Shown here piece by piece: positions 1 to 7,590 of a stretch of 11,441 nucleotides of DNA (within the stretch, counting starts at the first letter, position 1; each line of letters opens with the position of its first letter). The stretch lies in NCBI GenBank assembly GCA_047618505.1, contig JBLHLB010000102.1, positions 1-11,441 on the forward strand, read 5' to 3'. The notes beneath the pieces were generated by a model that was given only the letters and a program-made list of their open reading frames with translations, searched no databases and had not been told where the DNA came from. Source of the stretch: JBLHLB01 sp047618505. Its GTDB lineage: Bacteria > Planctomycetota > UBA1135 > GCA-002686595. The position numbers and the translations under genes are program-made.

Positions 1-1341
1 AAGTCTGAGGCAACCGCACGCGAAGAGCGACTGTCGGCCAGCATCGAGGAGCGTGATGAGGAGGTCGGCCGGCTGCGGCAGCGCATCGAGGAACTTGCCC
101 CTCTCCCGGATCGACTACGCTTGCTGGAGGAAACCTCCGCTGTACAGATTGAGAAGTTCGAAGCGCGTGAATTGGAACGCGACGAGCTGCGCGGGGTCGA
201 ACGCCGCGCCGTTGTCGCCGAGAAGCAGGAGCAGGTTGCTCGACTGGAAGTGGAAGTCTCGCGCCGGGACCGCAAGCTCAAGGAGTTGGAAGCCAAGGTC
301 CAGAAGCTTGAGCCGGCCCTTGCCACAGCCGAGCAGCAGATCTTCGTCGCGGGCGCTCGCATCCAAGAGAAAGAGAATAGCTTCTCCCAGGCGGATAAGG
401 TCCGCGAGGCGGACCGAGCTCACTGGACGAAGCTGGACGAGAAACGCGACCGCGAGTTGGAGGCTGCTCGGATTCGCTTGGGCGAACTTGAAACACTCCC
501 CGAGGATCTCCTTCAGGCGAACACGCGCGAGAAGGGCCTCGAGGGCAAGCTAGCCAAGGCCCAGGAGCAGGCGGCGGAGTTGCTCAAGCGTATCGAGCTT
601 GGGGAACAGCAGCGCGAGGCCCTCGTGGTCGAGGCCAAGGAGCAGACCCAGGAGTTGGCCAAGCTCGCCTCGATCAAGAAGTCCAAGGATGCGGAGCTGG
701 AGCGCCTGGGCAGCAAGCTGACGGATCAGGCCGAACGCCGCAAGGCGATGGACTTGGCCAAGCGTGAAGCGGAAAAGACGGCTCGTGAAGAGGCCCGCCG
801 CGCGGCGAGCCTTGAGAAGAGGGCTGAGCGACTGGAGGCCCGCGTTGCGGCCGCTGCAGAGCAGATCGCTGCTGCAAAGGAGAAAGCAGCCAGCGCGAAG
901 GAACAGGCTACCCTGGCGGCCAAGGAAAAGGCCGCTGCAGCGAAGGAGTTGGCGGCTGCTGCCAAGGCAGCCAACGCCGCTGTCGCAGTGAAGGAGAAGG
1001 CTGCGGCCAAAGAGAAGGTCAAGACCATCCCTACGCGCAAGCCGCCCGCTCCGCCGGACCGCTCTCCGGCTCGAGCCAAGAAGACCGCCGCCAAGAAAAG
1101 CACAGGGAAGGCCAAAGCCAATCCGGCTGTGAAGGCGCGCGTGACCAAGGACGACCTACAACTCCTCGGTGGCGTTGGCCCGGCCATGGAGAAGAAGCTC
1201 AACGCCAAGGGCATCCGCAATTTCGCCCAACTGAACAAATTGGGCAAGCGCGGGCTAGGTGACCTGGCGGAGTCCCTCGGGCTTGCCCGCGACGTGCCCA
1301 CCAAGCACAAGTGGCTCAGCGCCACGCGCGTGAAGGGATAA
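1..1341 (+). CDS. Coiled-coil protein with histone-like tail and C-terminal helix-hairpin-helix domain (5' end outside window)
   Basis: The frame is open from base 1, so the true start lies upstream; 446 residues are visible. Residues ~1-280 are almost entirely Glu/Lys/Arg/Ala/Leu with heptad-like spacing, as in a long coiled coil. Residues ~280-340 are Ala/Lys-rich with repeated KEKAA-type units. Residues ~341-380 are a Pro/Lys/Arg/Ala linker resembling histone H1 tails. Residues ~385-440 carry a helix-hairpin-helix segment (LLGGVGPAMEKKLNAKGI, then FAQL), of the kind found at the C-terminus of many bacterial proteins as a non-specific DNA-binding or protein-contact module. The architecture suggests a structural protein that may touch DNA; this is inference. 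I see no ATPase or membrane segment in the visible part, but an N-terminal domain could be missing. It converges on the sulfatase-like gene, 43 bases away. The coding call is very sure; the function is unknown. Confidence 0.9.
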   Translation, partial: KSEATAREERLSASIEERDEEVGRLRQRIEELAPLPDRLRLLEETSAVQIEKFEARELERDELRGVERRAVVAEKQEQVARLEVEVSRRDRKLKELEAKVQKLEPALATAEQQIFVAGARIQEKENSFSQADKVREADRAHWTKLDEKRDRELEAARIRLGELETLPEDLLQANTREKGLEGKLAKAQEQAAELLKRIELGEQQREALVVEAKEQTQELAKLASIKKSKDAELERLGSKLTDQAERRKAMDLAKREAEKTAREEARRAASLEKRAERLEARVAAAAEQIAAAKEKAASAKEQATLAAKEKAAAAKELAAAAKAANAAVAVKEKAAAKEKVKTIPTRKPPAPPDRSPARAKKTAAKKSTGKAKANPAVKARVTKDDLQLLGGVGPAMEKKLNAKGIRNFAQLNKLGKRGLGDLAESLGLARDVPTKHKWLSATRVKG

Positions 1342-1354
1342 GGAGGGGCGAGTA

Positions 1355-1374
1355 AGGCGGCGGCTGACCCGCCT
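1355..1374. terminator. Weak hairpin between convergent genes
   Basis: AGGCGG (1355-1360) and CCGCCT (1369-1374) form a 6-bp GC-rich stem with an 8-base loop. It sits in the 43-base gap between two convergent genes, where a bidirectional terminator would be expected. There is no proper T-run on either side, so this is only a candidate. Confidence 0.3.
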
Positions 1375-1384
1375 AATTCTCTGC

Positions 1385-3880
1385 TTAGATGTAGCCGAGG
1401 TCTTCCAGGGTCTTTCGATCCTCGTCATTCATCGGTTCCATGGGTATGCCCTGGATTGCCCGTCCTTGCTCAGCCCTGGCCTTGCGTTTGAGCCCTTGGA
1501 GCAGGGGCATGAGCTCCTCGATCTTGGCCGGATTGGACCCAGACAGGTCGGTTGTTTCCCTGGGGTCCGCGTCGAGGTCAAAGAGCCGGATGTAGGGCTC
1601 GCCGGATCGCAGTGCTTCAACCACAGCCTCGCGCCGCTCGGCGTAGTCGGGCTGTGCTTCGATCGAATGCATCAACTCTGATGTCAGGGGCTGATCGACC
1701 AACTCCGGGAAGTTGGCCCGCAGTACATCCGCTGGAAGCAGCGGGTGCGTGAGCAGGACTGCAGTGCCAGCTTCGCGCGTGGGATAGGACTCGACCAGCT
1801 TCCAGTCCCCATGCACGATGGTGTAGGCCTCGTGGTGCCCACCTTCACTGAAGAGCAGGCGTGTTTCGGTCTGCTTGTCTTCCAGGAGCGGCAAGAGCGA
1901 CTGTCCGTTCAACCATTCCGGTGCGGGCTCGTTGCCCGTTAGCTCGACCATCGTTGGGTAGATGTCCACCAGTTGCACGCCGGTCGCGATTCGCTTGCCC
2001 GCGCCCGCACCGCCTGGGAACTTCACAAGAAGAGGCACCTCAAGCACTTCCTGGTAGAGGCGCGCATGTCCAAAGTACTCGTCCCGGAAAGCCTCGCCGT
2101 GGTCCCCGGTGACGATGATCAGGGCGTCGTCCCAGATTCCCTGTACGCGAATCGCATCAAAGAAGTGTCCCAGGTAGGAGTCGATCTTCAGCAGCGCTTC
2201 GTCATAGCGAGCGATGATCGGATCCACATCGATCTCGCGGGGGATGGCCTCGGCCTGCATTTCCTTGAGCGACCGCATTTGCGGTTGGTGGTGCATGGTA
2301 ACGGCCATCCAAGCGGGCATAGATCCAGCGGCCTGGTAGTCCGCACCGGCCAAGGCACGGCGGGGGACCTCGGGCAGGTCCGACTGGAAGGTGCCCAGGT
2401 GCGGAAGCTCCGGGAGATACGGCCCGTGGGCATCTAAGGCATGCAGGAGCATGAAGGGAGTGCGCCCCGGCTCCAGGCCACGTAACCAGCCTGTGGCCTT
2501 CTCCGTGACATACACCACCCCGTAGGCCGGGTTCTCAAACTGAAGGTCCGCGGCGGAGTCGTCCCACAGGTCGAAGCCCTGGTTGACCCGGAAGCGTTCA
2601 TCCAACCAAGCCGTATCGACGAAGCCCGCCGTTTCGTATCCACGCGCTCGCATGGACTCTCCCATGGTCCAACGGTTCTCCGCAAGGCACCACTGGTCGA
2701 GGAGCGTATTCTCCCCAAGCCCTTCGCTCTCCACATGGTGGGCGCGGGGAAAGAGACCGGAAAGCACGGAGAGATACGACGGGGTTGTCCAGGGAGCGTT
2801 GGCCAGGCAGCGTTCGAAGAGCACGGCTTCGCTCTGGAGCGCATCCAGATTCGGCGTGGTCTGCCGCGAGTAGCCATAGGAGGCCATGTGCTGCGCGGCA
2901 AAAGTATCAATGCTGATGAAGAAGATCGGTGGCCGAGGAGCGGATTCACAATCCTCCAAGGAGAGTGCAGCGAGTTGCAGCGTGGCCTGCGACTCCTCGG
3001 CACGCCACATGATCTCAAGCCGAAGAATCCTGTCCTTGCGATAGATAACGGGTAGGTCGAGATCCTGCGAACCAGCTGTCAGGGGGATGTTCAGTAATGG
3101 GGCTGAGCTAATGTCGGGGATGCCCGTCATCGGATCGACCATGCGGAAGTTCAGTTCGAGTACACCTTCACCGCTGGCTGATCCACGTAATTGCAAGCGT
3201 GGCGAGCCGCTGGGCTCAAGGTCATAGCGGAGGCCCGTCCCCGAACTTAGTTCGATGCCACCCTCTATGATCTCGATCGCAGAACTCGGCCCAAAGTTGA
3301 CCTCGGCCAGGAGGACATGGTTGAACGTCGTACCGCCTTCCGCGGAGGCGTAGGGTTGCGAGCGAAGCTCGAGGACGTTCTCGCCCAGGCGCCAGAGTTC
3401 CCCGGGGGTTTCCATGGCGTAGGTCTCCGGAACTGTACCCAAGGCAAGCGCTTCCTCGATTTGGATGTCGTTGAGATAGACAGCAACACTTCCGGGGGAA
3501 TTCGCCTCTTCAGCGGGGATCCAGGCCTTTAACACCAGTTCTCTATCTACCGGCTCCGTTGCCAACAGCAGGAGTCGTGCACTCGGTTGCCCAAGCATGG
3601 CCGCATCGGGGCGCCCCTCGGTACCGGGGACCGTCGCGGGAAACCAGCCGCCTAGGTCATACTGACCCCACTCGTCCTTTGCGCCCGGAAGTAATTGCCC
3701 GATCTGCTCAAAGGTTCTGTCCGGGTTCCGGGCGAGCAGATCAATAGACGTCGCCTCGGCCATGCGTTCCGTCGTCTCGCTCTCATTGAGGCAGGAGCGC
3801 AGCAGTAGGCTTGCACAACCCAAGCCAAGCAGAAGGCCAACCATTGCGGCGGGGGAGCGTCGGTTTGTGAGCTTGTCCAT
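1385..3880 (-). CDS. Membrane-anchored or exported sulfatase-fold (alkaline phosphatase superfamily) hydrolase with Thr at the nucleophile position
   Basis: The protein has 831 residues from the ATG at 3880, which is preceded by a weak GGAA. A GTG at 3934 would add 18 residues; I prefer the ATG because it puts a basic n-region (KLTNRR) directly before a hydrophobic segment (residues ~10-27). That segment may be a signal anchor or, because of a Cys at residue 30, an imperfect lipobox. Residues ~40-315 look beta-rich and resemble no domain I can name. The sulfatase-fold domain starts at ~320. Visible elements, numbered from the ATG, are the metal Asp325 (SIDTFAAQHMASYGY), the nucleophile motif TTPSYLSVLSG with Thr365 where Cys/Ser normally sits, DAHGPYLPE (His485), TGDHGE (Asp593, His594), FGH (His605), and HGDWKL near 690. 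The C-terminus ends EDLGYI, as in many sulfatase-like proteins. Members hydrolyse sulfate or phosphate esters using two metal ions. With Thr instead of Cys/Ser, no formylglycine can form, so a phosphodiesterase or phosphotransferase role is as likely as sulfatase. It is divergent from the next gene. Confidence 0.93.
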   Translation of the reverse strand: MDKLTNRRSPAAMVGLLLGLGCASLLLRSCLNESETTERMAEATSIDLLARNPDRTFEQIGQLLPGAKDEWGQYDLGGWFPATVPGTEGRPDAAMLGQPSARLLLLATEPVDRELVLKAWIPAEEANSPGSVAVYLNDIQIEEALALGTVPETYAMETPGELWRLGENVLELRSQPYASAEGGTTFNHVLLAEVNFGPSSAIEIIEGGIELSSGTGLRYDLEPSGSPRLQLRGSASGEGVLELNFRMVDPMTGIPDISSAPLLNIPLTAGSQDLDLPVIYRKDRILRLEIMWRAEESQATLQLAALSLEDCESAPRPPIFFISIDTFAAQHMASYGYSRQTTPNLDALQSEAVLFERCLANAPWTTPSYLSVLSGLFPRAHHVESEGLGENTLLDQWCLAENRWTMGESMRARGYETAGFVDTAWLDERFRVNQGFDLWDDSAADLQFENPAYGVVYVTEKATGWLRGLEPGRTPFMLLHALDAHGPYLPELPHLGTFQSDLPEVPRRALAGADYQAAGSMPAWMAVTMHHQPQMRSLKEMQAEAIPREIDVDPIIARYDEALLKIDSYLGHFFDAIRVQGIWDDALIIVTGDHGEAFRDEYFGHARLYQEVLEVPLLVKFPGGAGAGKRIATGVQLVDIYPTMVELTGNEPAPEWLNGQSLLPLLEDKQTETRLLFSEGGHHEAYTIVHGDWKLVESYPTREAGTAVLLTHPLLPADVLRANFPELVDQPLTSELMHSIEAQPDYAERREAVVEALRSGEPYIRLFDLDADPRETTDLSGSNPAKIEELMPLLQGLKRKARAEQGRAIQGIPMEPMNDEDRKTLEDLGYI

Positions 3881-4145
3881 TTCAGTTCCGGTTGTTTCCG
3901 GACTTGCGGGGCAGATTTCTTGGTGAGTAGTCACGGACCCATTTGAGCTTGCCGCGGGAGGAATAACGTTCCCTCTATGTGGCCTTGGCTCCTGTGGGGT
4001 GGTGTCGCCTGGAAAGCGCTTCCGGTCCTCTTTGAATCACCACTCATATCATATCCGGTAAGGCTGAAGTTTCTTTGATCGTGTCCTCAACCGAAGCCCC
4101 CTGCCTTCCGAGAACTCTGGCTGGAGGGCTCTAGAAAAAACAATC
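3881..4145. promoter_or_regulatory. Divergent intergenic region, promoters unresolved
   Basis: This gap separates the leftward sulfatase-like gene from the rightward His-rich gene, so both promoters should lie here. A near-palindrome GGAAAGCGCTTCC (4011-4023; perfect apart from one extra A) and a direct repeat TCATATCATAT (4044-4054) are visible. On the minus strand the latter reads TATGAT, a fair -10 match, but no acceptable -35 lies 16-18 bases away. GGAGGG (4123-4128) is 17 bases from the ATG at 4146, too far for a normal ribosome binding site. No promoter can be assigned with confidence. Confidence 0.35.
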
Positions 4146-5051
4146 ATGATCAACTCAATCGGAAACCAAGGCGTCCCGCAACCCGCACCCAGGGGCAACC
4201 CTGGCCAGCAGGTCGGACAGAACCCTGGAGGCCTACGCTCGGATTCGCCCCAGCGCACAAACCAAGGCGGCTTCATGCGAGGCGGCAAGACCATCGAGGG
4301 TGAGAACAACAAGGCCGGAGGTCTGACCGACCTGGAGAAGGCGGTCATGAAGGTGTCCCACGACAATGCGGTCGCAGCCCTGAAGGCAGAGTTAGAGAAC
4401 GGCGGGTCCAATAAGGTGGACAACGCGCAGATCTCTTCTGAAGCCGTTGACATGTTGCAGAATGACACCCAGAGCAGTGGCCCTGGTGGTGGCAACGGCG
4501 GTCATGGACATGGACATGGACATGGACATGGCGGACATCGCGGACATCGACATGGACATGGCGGAAATGGTCATGGAGGGCATGGTCATGGCGGCGGTGG
4601 CCGCATAACTGCGCAGCCCGCTCCGACCGGCACCGGTGGCGGCGTCAGTTCCGCATCGCCTGAACTGACTGGTCCCGGCGGCGGCGCCGGACTCGTGTCC
4701 CCGCAGGAAGTTCCCACCAACAACGGCACCCCGAACGTTCCGTCCCAGGGCACAAACCAGGGCGGATTCATGCGCGGTAGCACCACGATCAGTGGCGACA
4801 ACAACCTGGACCCGGGCCTCACTGACCTGGAAAAGGATCTGATGAAGATCGCCCACAACAACATCTTGGACATGCTCAGGGCAGAGCTGAAGAACGACGA
4901 CAACACGGTCAGTGACGACCAGATCTCGTCGGAATCTTCAACCTCCCTCGGGAGCAGTACTCCGGGCGTCCCGCCTAACGGCGGTGAGGTTGACCCCCAG
5001 GGCGTAGCCTCTGGAGATGACGGCTCCCGGGTTTCGCCCGAAACTGTCTAA
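4146..5051 (+). CDS. Two-module protein with His/Gly-rich linker, function unknown
   Basis: The protein has 301 residues and I do not recognise its family. It contains two copies of a ~61-residue module, at residues 39-100 and 204-264. Each opens with NQGGFMRG, continues through TI.G.NN and GLTDLEK..MK..H.N, then L.AEL.N, and closes with QISSE; about 35 of 61 positions are identical. The GLTDLEK...AEL stretch is probably helical. Between the modules lies a His/Gly-rich linker (residues ~118-152) with 12 histidines, mostly in GH/HG alternation, followed by a Gly/Pro/Thr/Ser-rich spacer. Such linkers often bind Ni, Zn or Cu, but that is inference. I see no signal peptide, membrane segment or Cys. 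The ATG at 4146 has no close Shine-Dalgarno. A strong hairpin follows 14 bases after the stop, so the gene appears monocistronic. Conserved duplicated modules and in-frame periodicity support real coding. It could be a surface, spore/matrix or metal-storage protein; none of these is shown. Confidence 0.85.
   Translation: MINSIGNQGVPQPAPRGNPGQQVGQNPGGLRSDSPQRTNQGGFMRGGKTIEGENNKAGGLTDLEKAVMKVSHDNAVAALKAELENGGSNKVDNAQISSEAVDMLQNDTQSSGPGGGNGGHGHGHGHGHGGHRGHRHGHGGNGHGGHGHGGGGRITAQPAPTGTGGGVSSASPELTGPGGGAGLVSPQEVPTNNGTPNVPSQGTNQGGFMRGSTTISGDNNLDPGLTDLEKDLMKIAHNNILDMLRAELKNDDNTVSDDQISSESSTSLGSSTPGVPPNGGEVDPQGVASGDDGSRVSPETV
4260..4445 (+). repeat. Module 1 of the duplicated ~61-residue unit
   Basis: Encodes residues 39-100 of the His-rich protein, starting NQGGFMRGGKTIEGENN and ending QISSEA. 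It matches module 2 at about 35 of 61 positions with one single-residue gap. The DNA copies have diverged at many third positions, so the duplication is old and selection has kept the protein pattern. Confidence 0.85.
4502..4563 (+). repeat. CATGGA hexanucleotide tract encoding the His-rich linker
   Basis: A run of near-perfect 6-base units (CATGGA, then variants GGACAT and GGTCAT) encodes alternating Gly-His. Perfect units are adjacent at about 4503-4530; degenerate ones continue to about 4590. A 6-base unit keeps the reading frame, so slippage would change linker length by Gly-His pairs without breaking the gene. Confidence 0.75.
4755..4937 (+). repeat. Module 2 of the duplicated ~61-residue unit
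   Basis: Encodes residues 204-264, starting NQGGFMRGSTTISGDNN and ending QISSES. It is the second copy of the unit at 4260-4445 and lies after the His/Gly linker and a Gly/Pro/Ser spacer. Conserved positions cluster in NQGGFMRG, GLTDLEK and QISSE. Confidence 0.85.
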
Positions 5052-5065
5052 GAACGACACCCTCC

Positions 5066-5105
5066 CAGAACGAGCGAGCGGTCTTAGGATCGCTCGCTCG
5101 TTCTG
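5066..5105. terminator. Strong bidirectional hairpin between convergent genes
   Basis: A perfect 15-bp stem (5066-5080 with 5091-5105) extends inward by three more pairs, one of them G-U, to leave a TTAG tetraloop. It sits in the 74-base gap between the convergent His-rich gene and the barrel lipoprotein gene, so it can stop transcription from both sides. No long T-run follows on either strand; stem strength and position are the argument. Confidence 0.75.
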
Positions 5106-5125
5106 CTATTGGGGCCGCACCTTTT

Positions 5126-5725
5126 TCAGGGGAGGAATTGGAAGCGCAGGGTCAGCTGCAGGCCGAGGCCCGACTCACCGTCGCTCTCCTCGAAGAGCCC
5201 GATCAGCGCAAGGTCCGGCGTAAACAGCAGGCGCGGGCTGAGCAAGCGTTCGCGTCCGAGGCCAAAATGGAAGCCACCGAAGTCTTCAGGCTTGTCGACA
5301 AACACCGGGTCGCCCACGGGACGTACCCAGGTGATCCCAAAACGGACGGTGGAGTCCCAGTCCTCATCCCCCGGTAGGACGAGCTTGAGACCTCCGCGCA
5401 CCTGATCCCAGTTGCCGTCGAAGCGTTCGCCCTCGTAATCAACTGGATCTAGATCTTGACGGTGGATCTCGATCTCGAGGTGCAGGTCGAAATCGGGCTC
5501 ATTGATCAGTCGCTGAGACGCCCCGACTGTGATCCCGACGGAGGGTCCGACGGATAACCCGGCGCCCACTGCAACATCTCCCTCGAGGTAGGGGGCATTC
5601 CCGGAGGATGTATCCCCCCGGGATACGCCTGTGCACGAAGTGCCCAAGGCGCAGACAAGCAGCGTGAACAACAGGGGACAGCGCACACCATGGGCGCCGT
5701 TCCTCGGCGATGAATCGATTCTCAA
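5126..5725 (-). CDS. Small beta-barrel-like envelope lipoprotein, translationally coupled to the RNase gene
   Basis: From the TTG at 5725 the product has 199 residues. The start overlaps the upstream RNase stop (TTGA), and GGAG sits 5 bases before it, so translational coupling is likely. A GTG at 5686 is the main alternative. The N-terminus has a hydrophobic stretch PLLFTLLVCALGTSC (residues 17-31), with Cys31 in a tolerable lipobox. Later residues alternate polar and hydrophobic in short strands (EGDVAVGAGLSVGPSVGITVG, FDLHLEIEI, RFGITWV, LLFTPDLALIGLF). The chain ends LQLTLRFQFLP, like a closing beta strand. This suggests a small outer-membrane barrel of about eight strands, or a barrel-like periplasmic lipoprotein; I do not recognise the family. 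The same frame stays open far upstream inside the RNase gene, but that part is Arg-rich shadow. It is the last gene of a likely three-gene operon. Confidence 0.75.
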   Translation of the reverse strand: MRIDSSPRNGAHGVRCPLLFTLLVCALGTSCTGVSRGDTSSGNAPYLEGDVAVGAGLSVGPSVGITVGASQRLINEPDFDLHLEIEIHRQDLDPVDYEGERFDGNWDQVRGGLKLVLPGDEDWDSTVRFGITWVRPVGDPVFVDKPEDFGGFHFGLGRERLLSPRLLFTPDLALIGLFEESDGESGLGLQLTLRFQFLP

Positions 5726-7536
5726 CCTAGCTCCAGCATCACTTGTAGTTTGATGAAGTCCACGTCGGCGATGACCACGTGGATGCCGTAGCCCTCGCTG
5801 AAGGACAAGTTGCGTTTGCCCTGTCGAATGGTCAGCGTTGAGCCCTCGACCTTGGGGTGTGTTCCAAGGACGCGCGTGGGCAAGAATCCATTGACGTTGA
5901 ACTCCGGCAGGAAGACCTCCATACCACCGCGGGAGACGCGCTGCACCTTGGCGTCTAGCTTGCGCCCGATGTGGGGTTCCAGGAACTGGCAAATTTTGAG
6001 GTCGCCGATCGCTTGCTCGGTCATTTCGGCCACCTGCGATTGGGCCGAGCAATGGGCGGCGACGTCGTTCATGTCTGCCACAAGCTCGGTCGAGTTCAGC
6101 TCTTCTGCTGCCTCTTCCGCGCGCTCTTCCAGGGCCCAAAGCCAGCGGTGGACCACCAGATCCGGGTAGCGACGAATGGGTGAAGTGAAGTGCAGGTAAG
6201 CCTGCCGAGCGAGACCCCAGTGGGTCGCGACATCTTCATGATCGCGCACCTCGTAGTAAGCGCGTTCCACCAAGCCCATGATGCGCATGATCAAGGCGTC
6301 CGCATTGGGGCGATTACGCGCGGCGCGAATCAGGCGTCCGATGTCGCGGCCGGTCAAGCGATCCTTGATCGGCACACGTAGCCCGTGCTTCTCAAGCATC
6401 TTGGCCACCGCTTCAATCTCCTCGGGATCCTTCTCGGGGTGTACGCGGTAAATCGTCGGCAGCCCGCGTGTGCGAAACAGATCTCCGACGGCCTGGTTGG
6501 CGGCCAGGGCAGTCTCCTCGATCAGCGTATTCGAGAAGTACTTGGGGTAGTCGACGATGCGGAGTACTTCGCCCTTCTCGTCGAAGACGAACTTGCGCTC
6601 CCGTGAGTTGATGCGCAGAGAACCCTTCGCATCGCGAATCTGCTGCTGCTTACGAGTCCAAGCCTCAAACATGCGAAGCGGCTCTTCCAAGTAACGAATG
6701 GCCTCCGTCTCCTCGGTAGACTCGTCGTCAAGCAGCGCCTGCACGATGCGGTAGGTGTTGCGCTGCACACTCTTGATCACGCTCTTGCCGACGCGCGAGT
6801 CGGTGCGTTGGCCCTTCTCATCGAAGGTCATAAATACGGAGTATGCCAGCCGTGGTCGATTGGGAACCAGCGAGCAGAGCCCGTTCGAGAGCTTCTCTGG
6901 CAGCATGGGGACGACCTGATCAGCAACATAGACGCTTGTACCTCGGCAAAGAGCCTCACCATCTAGGGCTGTTTCTGGCCGTACATAGTGTCCGACATCC
7001 GCAATGTGCACGCCGATTTCGACCTGTCCATCTCCGAGGTCTTCGATGGAGATCGCGTCGTCGTAGTCCTTCGCATCATCGCCGTCGATGGTGAAGATGA
7101 CCTTGTCGCGCAGGTCCATCCGACCCACGAAGTCGGCCTCCGAAGGGTCCTCCGGAAGCGTTTCAACTTCCGCGAGCACGTCTTCCGGGAAGATGGTGCG
7201 CACCCGGAAGGATTGCATGAGTTGCATTTCCTCGCTGTCCTCGTCCCGATAGGGCGGAGGTCCACTCGTCATGGGGCCGAAGGCATCGGGGCGGTGTGCA
7301 ATTCGATCCCTGGAATCCGCCGCCAGTAGATCTTCGGCGTCCTCCGGGTCGACCGGTACATCTGAGTCGACGCGCTCAAGGGTCCAGCCCTTATCCTGCT
7401 TGGCCTTGGGCTGTGACTGTTCTTCTTCGTCACTGCCCAGGGCCTTGCGCAGGGCGCCAAAGCTCTTAAAGCCCCCGTCGCCAGTGGGCTCGGGCGCTGT
7501 GTCCGACTGCTTCTTCTTCTTCTTGCCCTTCGACAT
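5722..7536 (-). CDS. rnr: RNase II/R-family 3'-5' exoribonuclease, short form without N-terminal cold-shock domains
   Basis: 604 residues. Processive 3'-5' hydrolysis of RNA to nucleoside monophosphates is the family role. The RNB catalytic domain spans ~130-470. It holds the metal-binding aspartates in IDGDDAKDYDDAIS (Asp151, 157, 159, 160, matching the four in E. coli RNase R), HIADVGHYV at 177-185, and the signature HFTSPIRRYPDL at 449-460. An S1 RNA-binding domain follows at ~522-603. The first ~110 residues are a charged, low-complexity tail beginning MSKGKKKKKQ; the two cold-shock domains that precede RNB in RNase R (about 800 residues) and the two in RNase II (about 640) are not recognisable. 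All catalytic residues are present, so activity is expected, but grip on structured RNA may differ. No clear Shine-Dalgarno precedes the ATG. The gene lies 54 bases after a lipoprotein gene and overlaps the next one. The symbol follows the closest family; an RNase II-type name is possible. Confidence 0.95.
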   Translation of the reverse strand: MSKGKKKKKQSDTAPEPTGDGGFKSFGALRKALGSDEEEQSQPKAKQDKGWTLERVDSDVPVDPEDAEDLLAADSRDRIAHRPDAFGPMTSGPPPYRDEDSEEMQLMQSFRVRTIFPEDVLAEVETLPEDPSEADFVGRMDLRDKVIFTIDGDDAKDYDDAISIEDLGDGQVEIGVHIADVGHYVRPETALDGEALCRGTSVYVADQVVPMLPEKLSNGLCSLVPNRPRLAYSVFMTFDEKGQRTDSRVGKSVIKSVQRNTYRIVQALLDDESTEETEAIRYLEEPLRMFEAWTRKQQQIRDAKGSLRINSRERKFVFDEKGEVLRIVDYPKYFSNTLIEETALAANQAVGDLFRTRGLPTIYRVHPEKDPEEIEAVAKMLEKHGLRVPIKDRLTGRDIGRLIRAARNRPNADALIMRIMGLVERAYYEVRDHEDVATHWGLARQAYLHFTSPIRRYPDLVVHRWLWALEERAEEAAEELNSTELVADMNDVAAHCSAQSQVAEMTEQAIGDLKICQFLEPHIGRKLDAKVQRVSRGGMEVFLPEFNVNGFLPTRVLGTHPKVEGSTLTIRQGKRNLSFSEGYGIHVVIADVDFIKLQVMLELG

Positions 7537-7590
7537 GAGCGCAGCATAGTGGACCGAGGCGGCGGTCCCGAGAACTGGAGGGTCGATTCC

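Noticed and set aside
726..1325. Minus-strand frame (199 codons) opposite the coiled-coil gene
   Set aside because: It is Ala/Ser/Phe-rich, as expected from reading GAG/AAG/GCC repeats backwards; the plus-strand frame is clearly the real one.
4502..4590. CATGGA repeats as a CRISPR-like array
   Set aside because: The units are contiguous 6-mers within a coding frame with no spacers.
5726..6139. Upstream extension of the barrel lipoprotein frame into the RNase gene
   Set aside because: The extra residues are Arg/Gly-rich shadow of the RNase coding sequence, whereas a TTG with GGAG 5 bases before it and a proper signal peptide begin at 5725.
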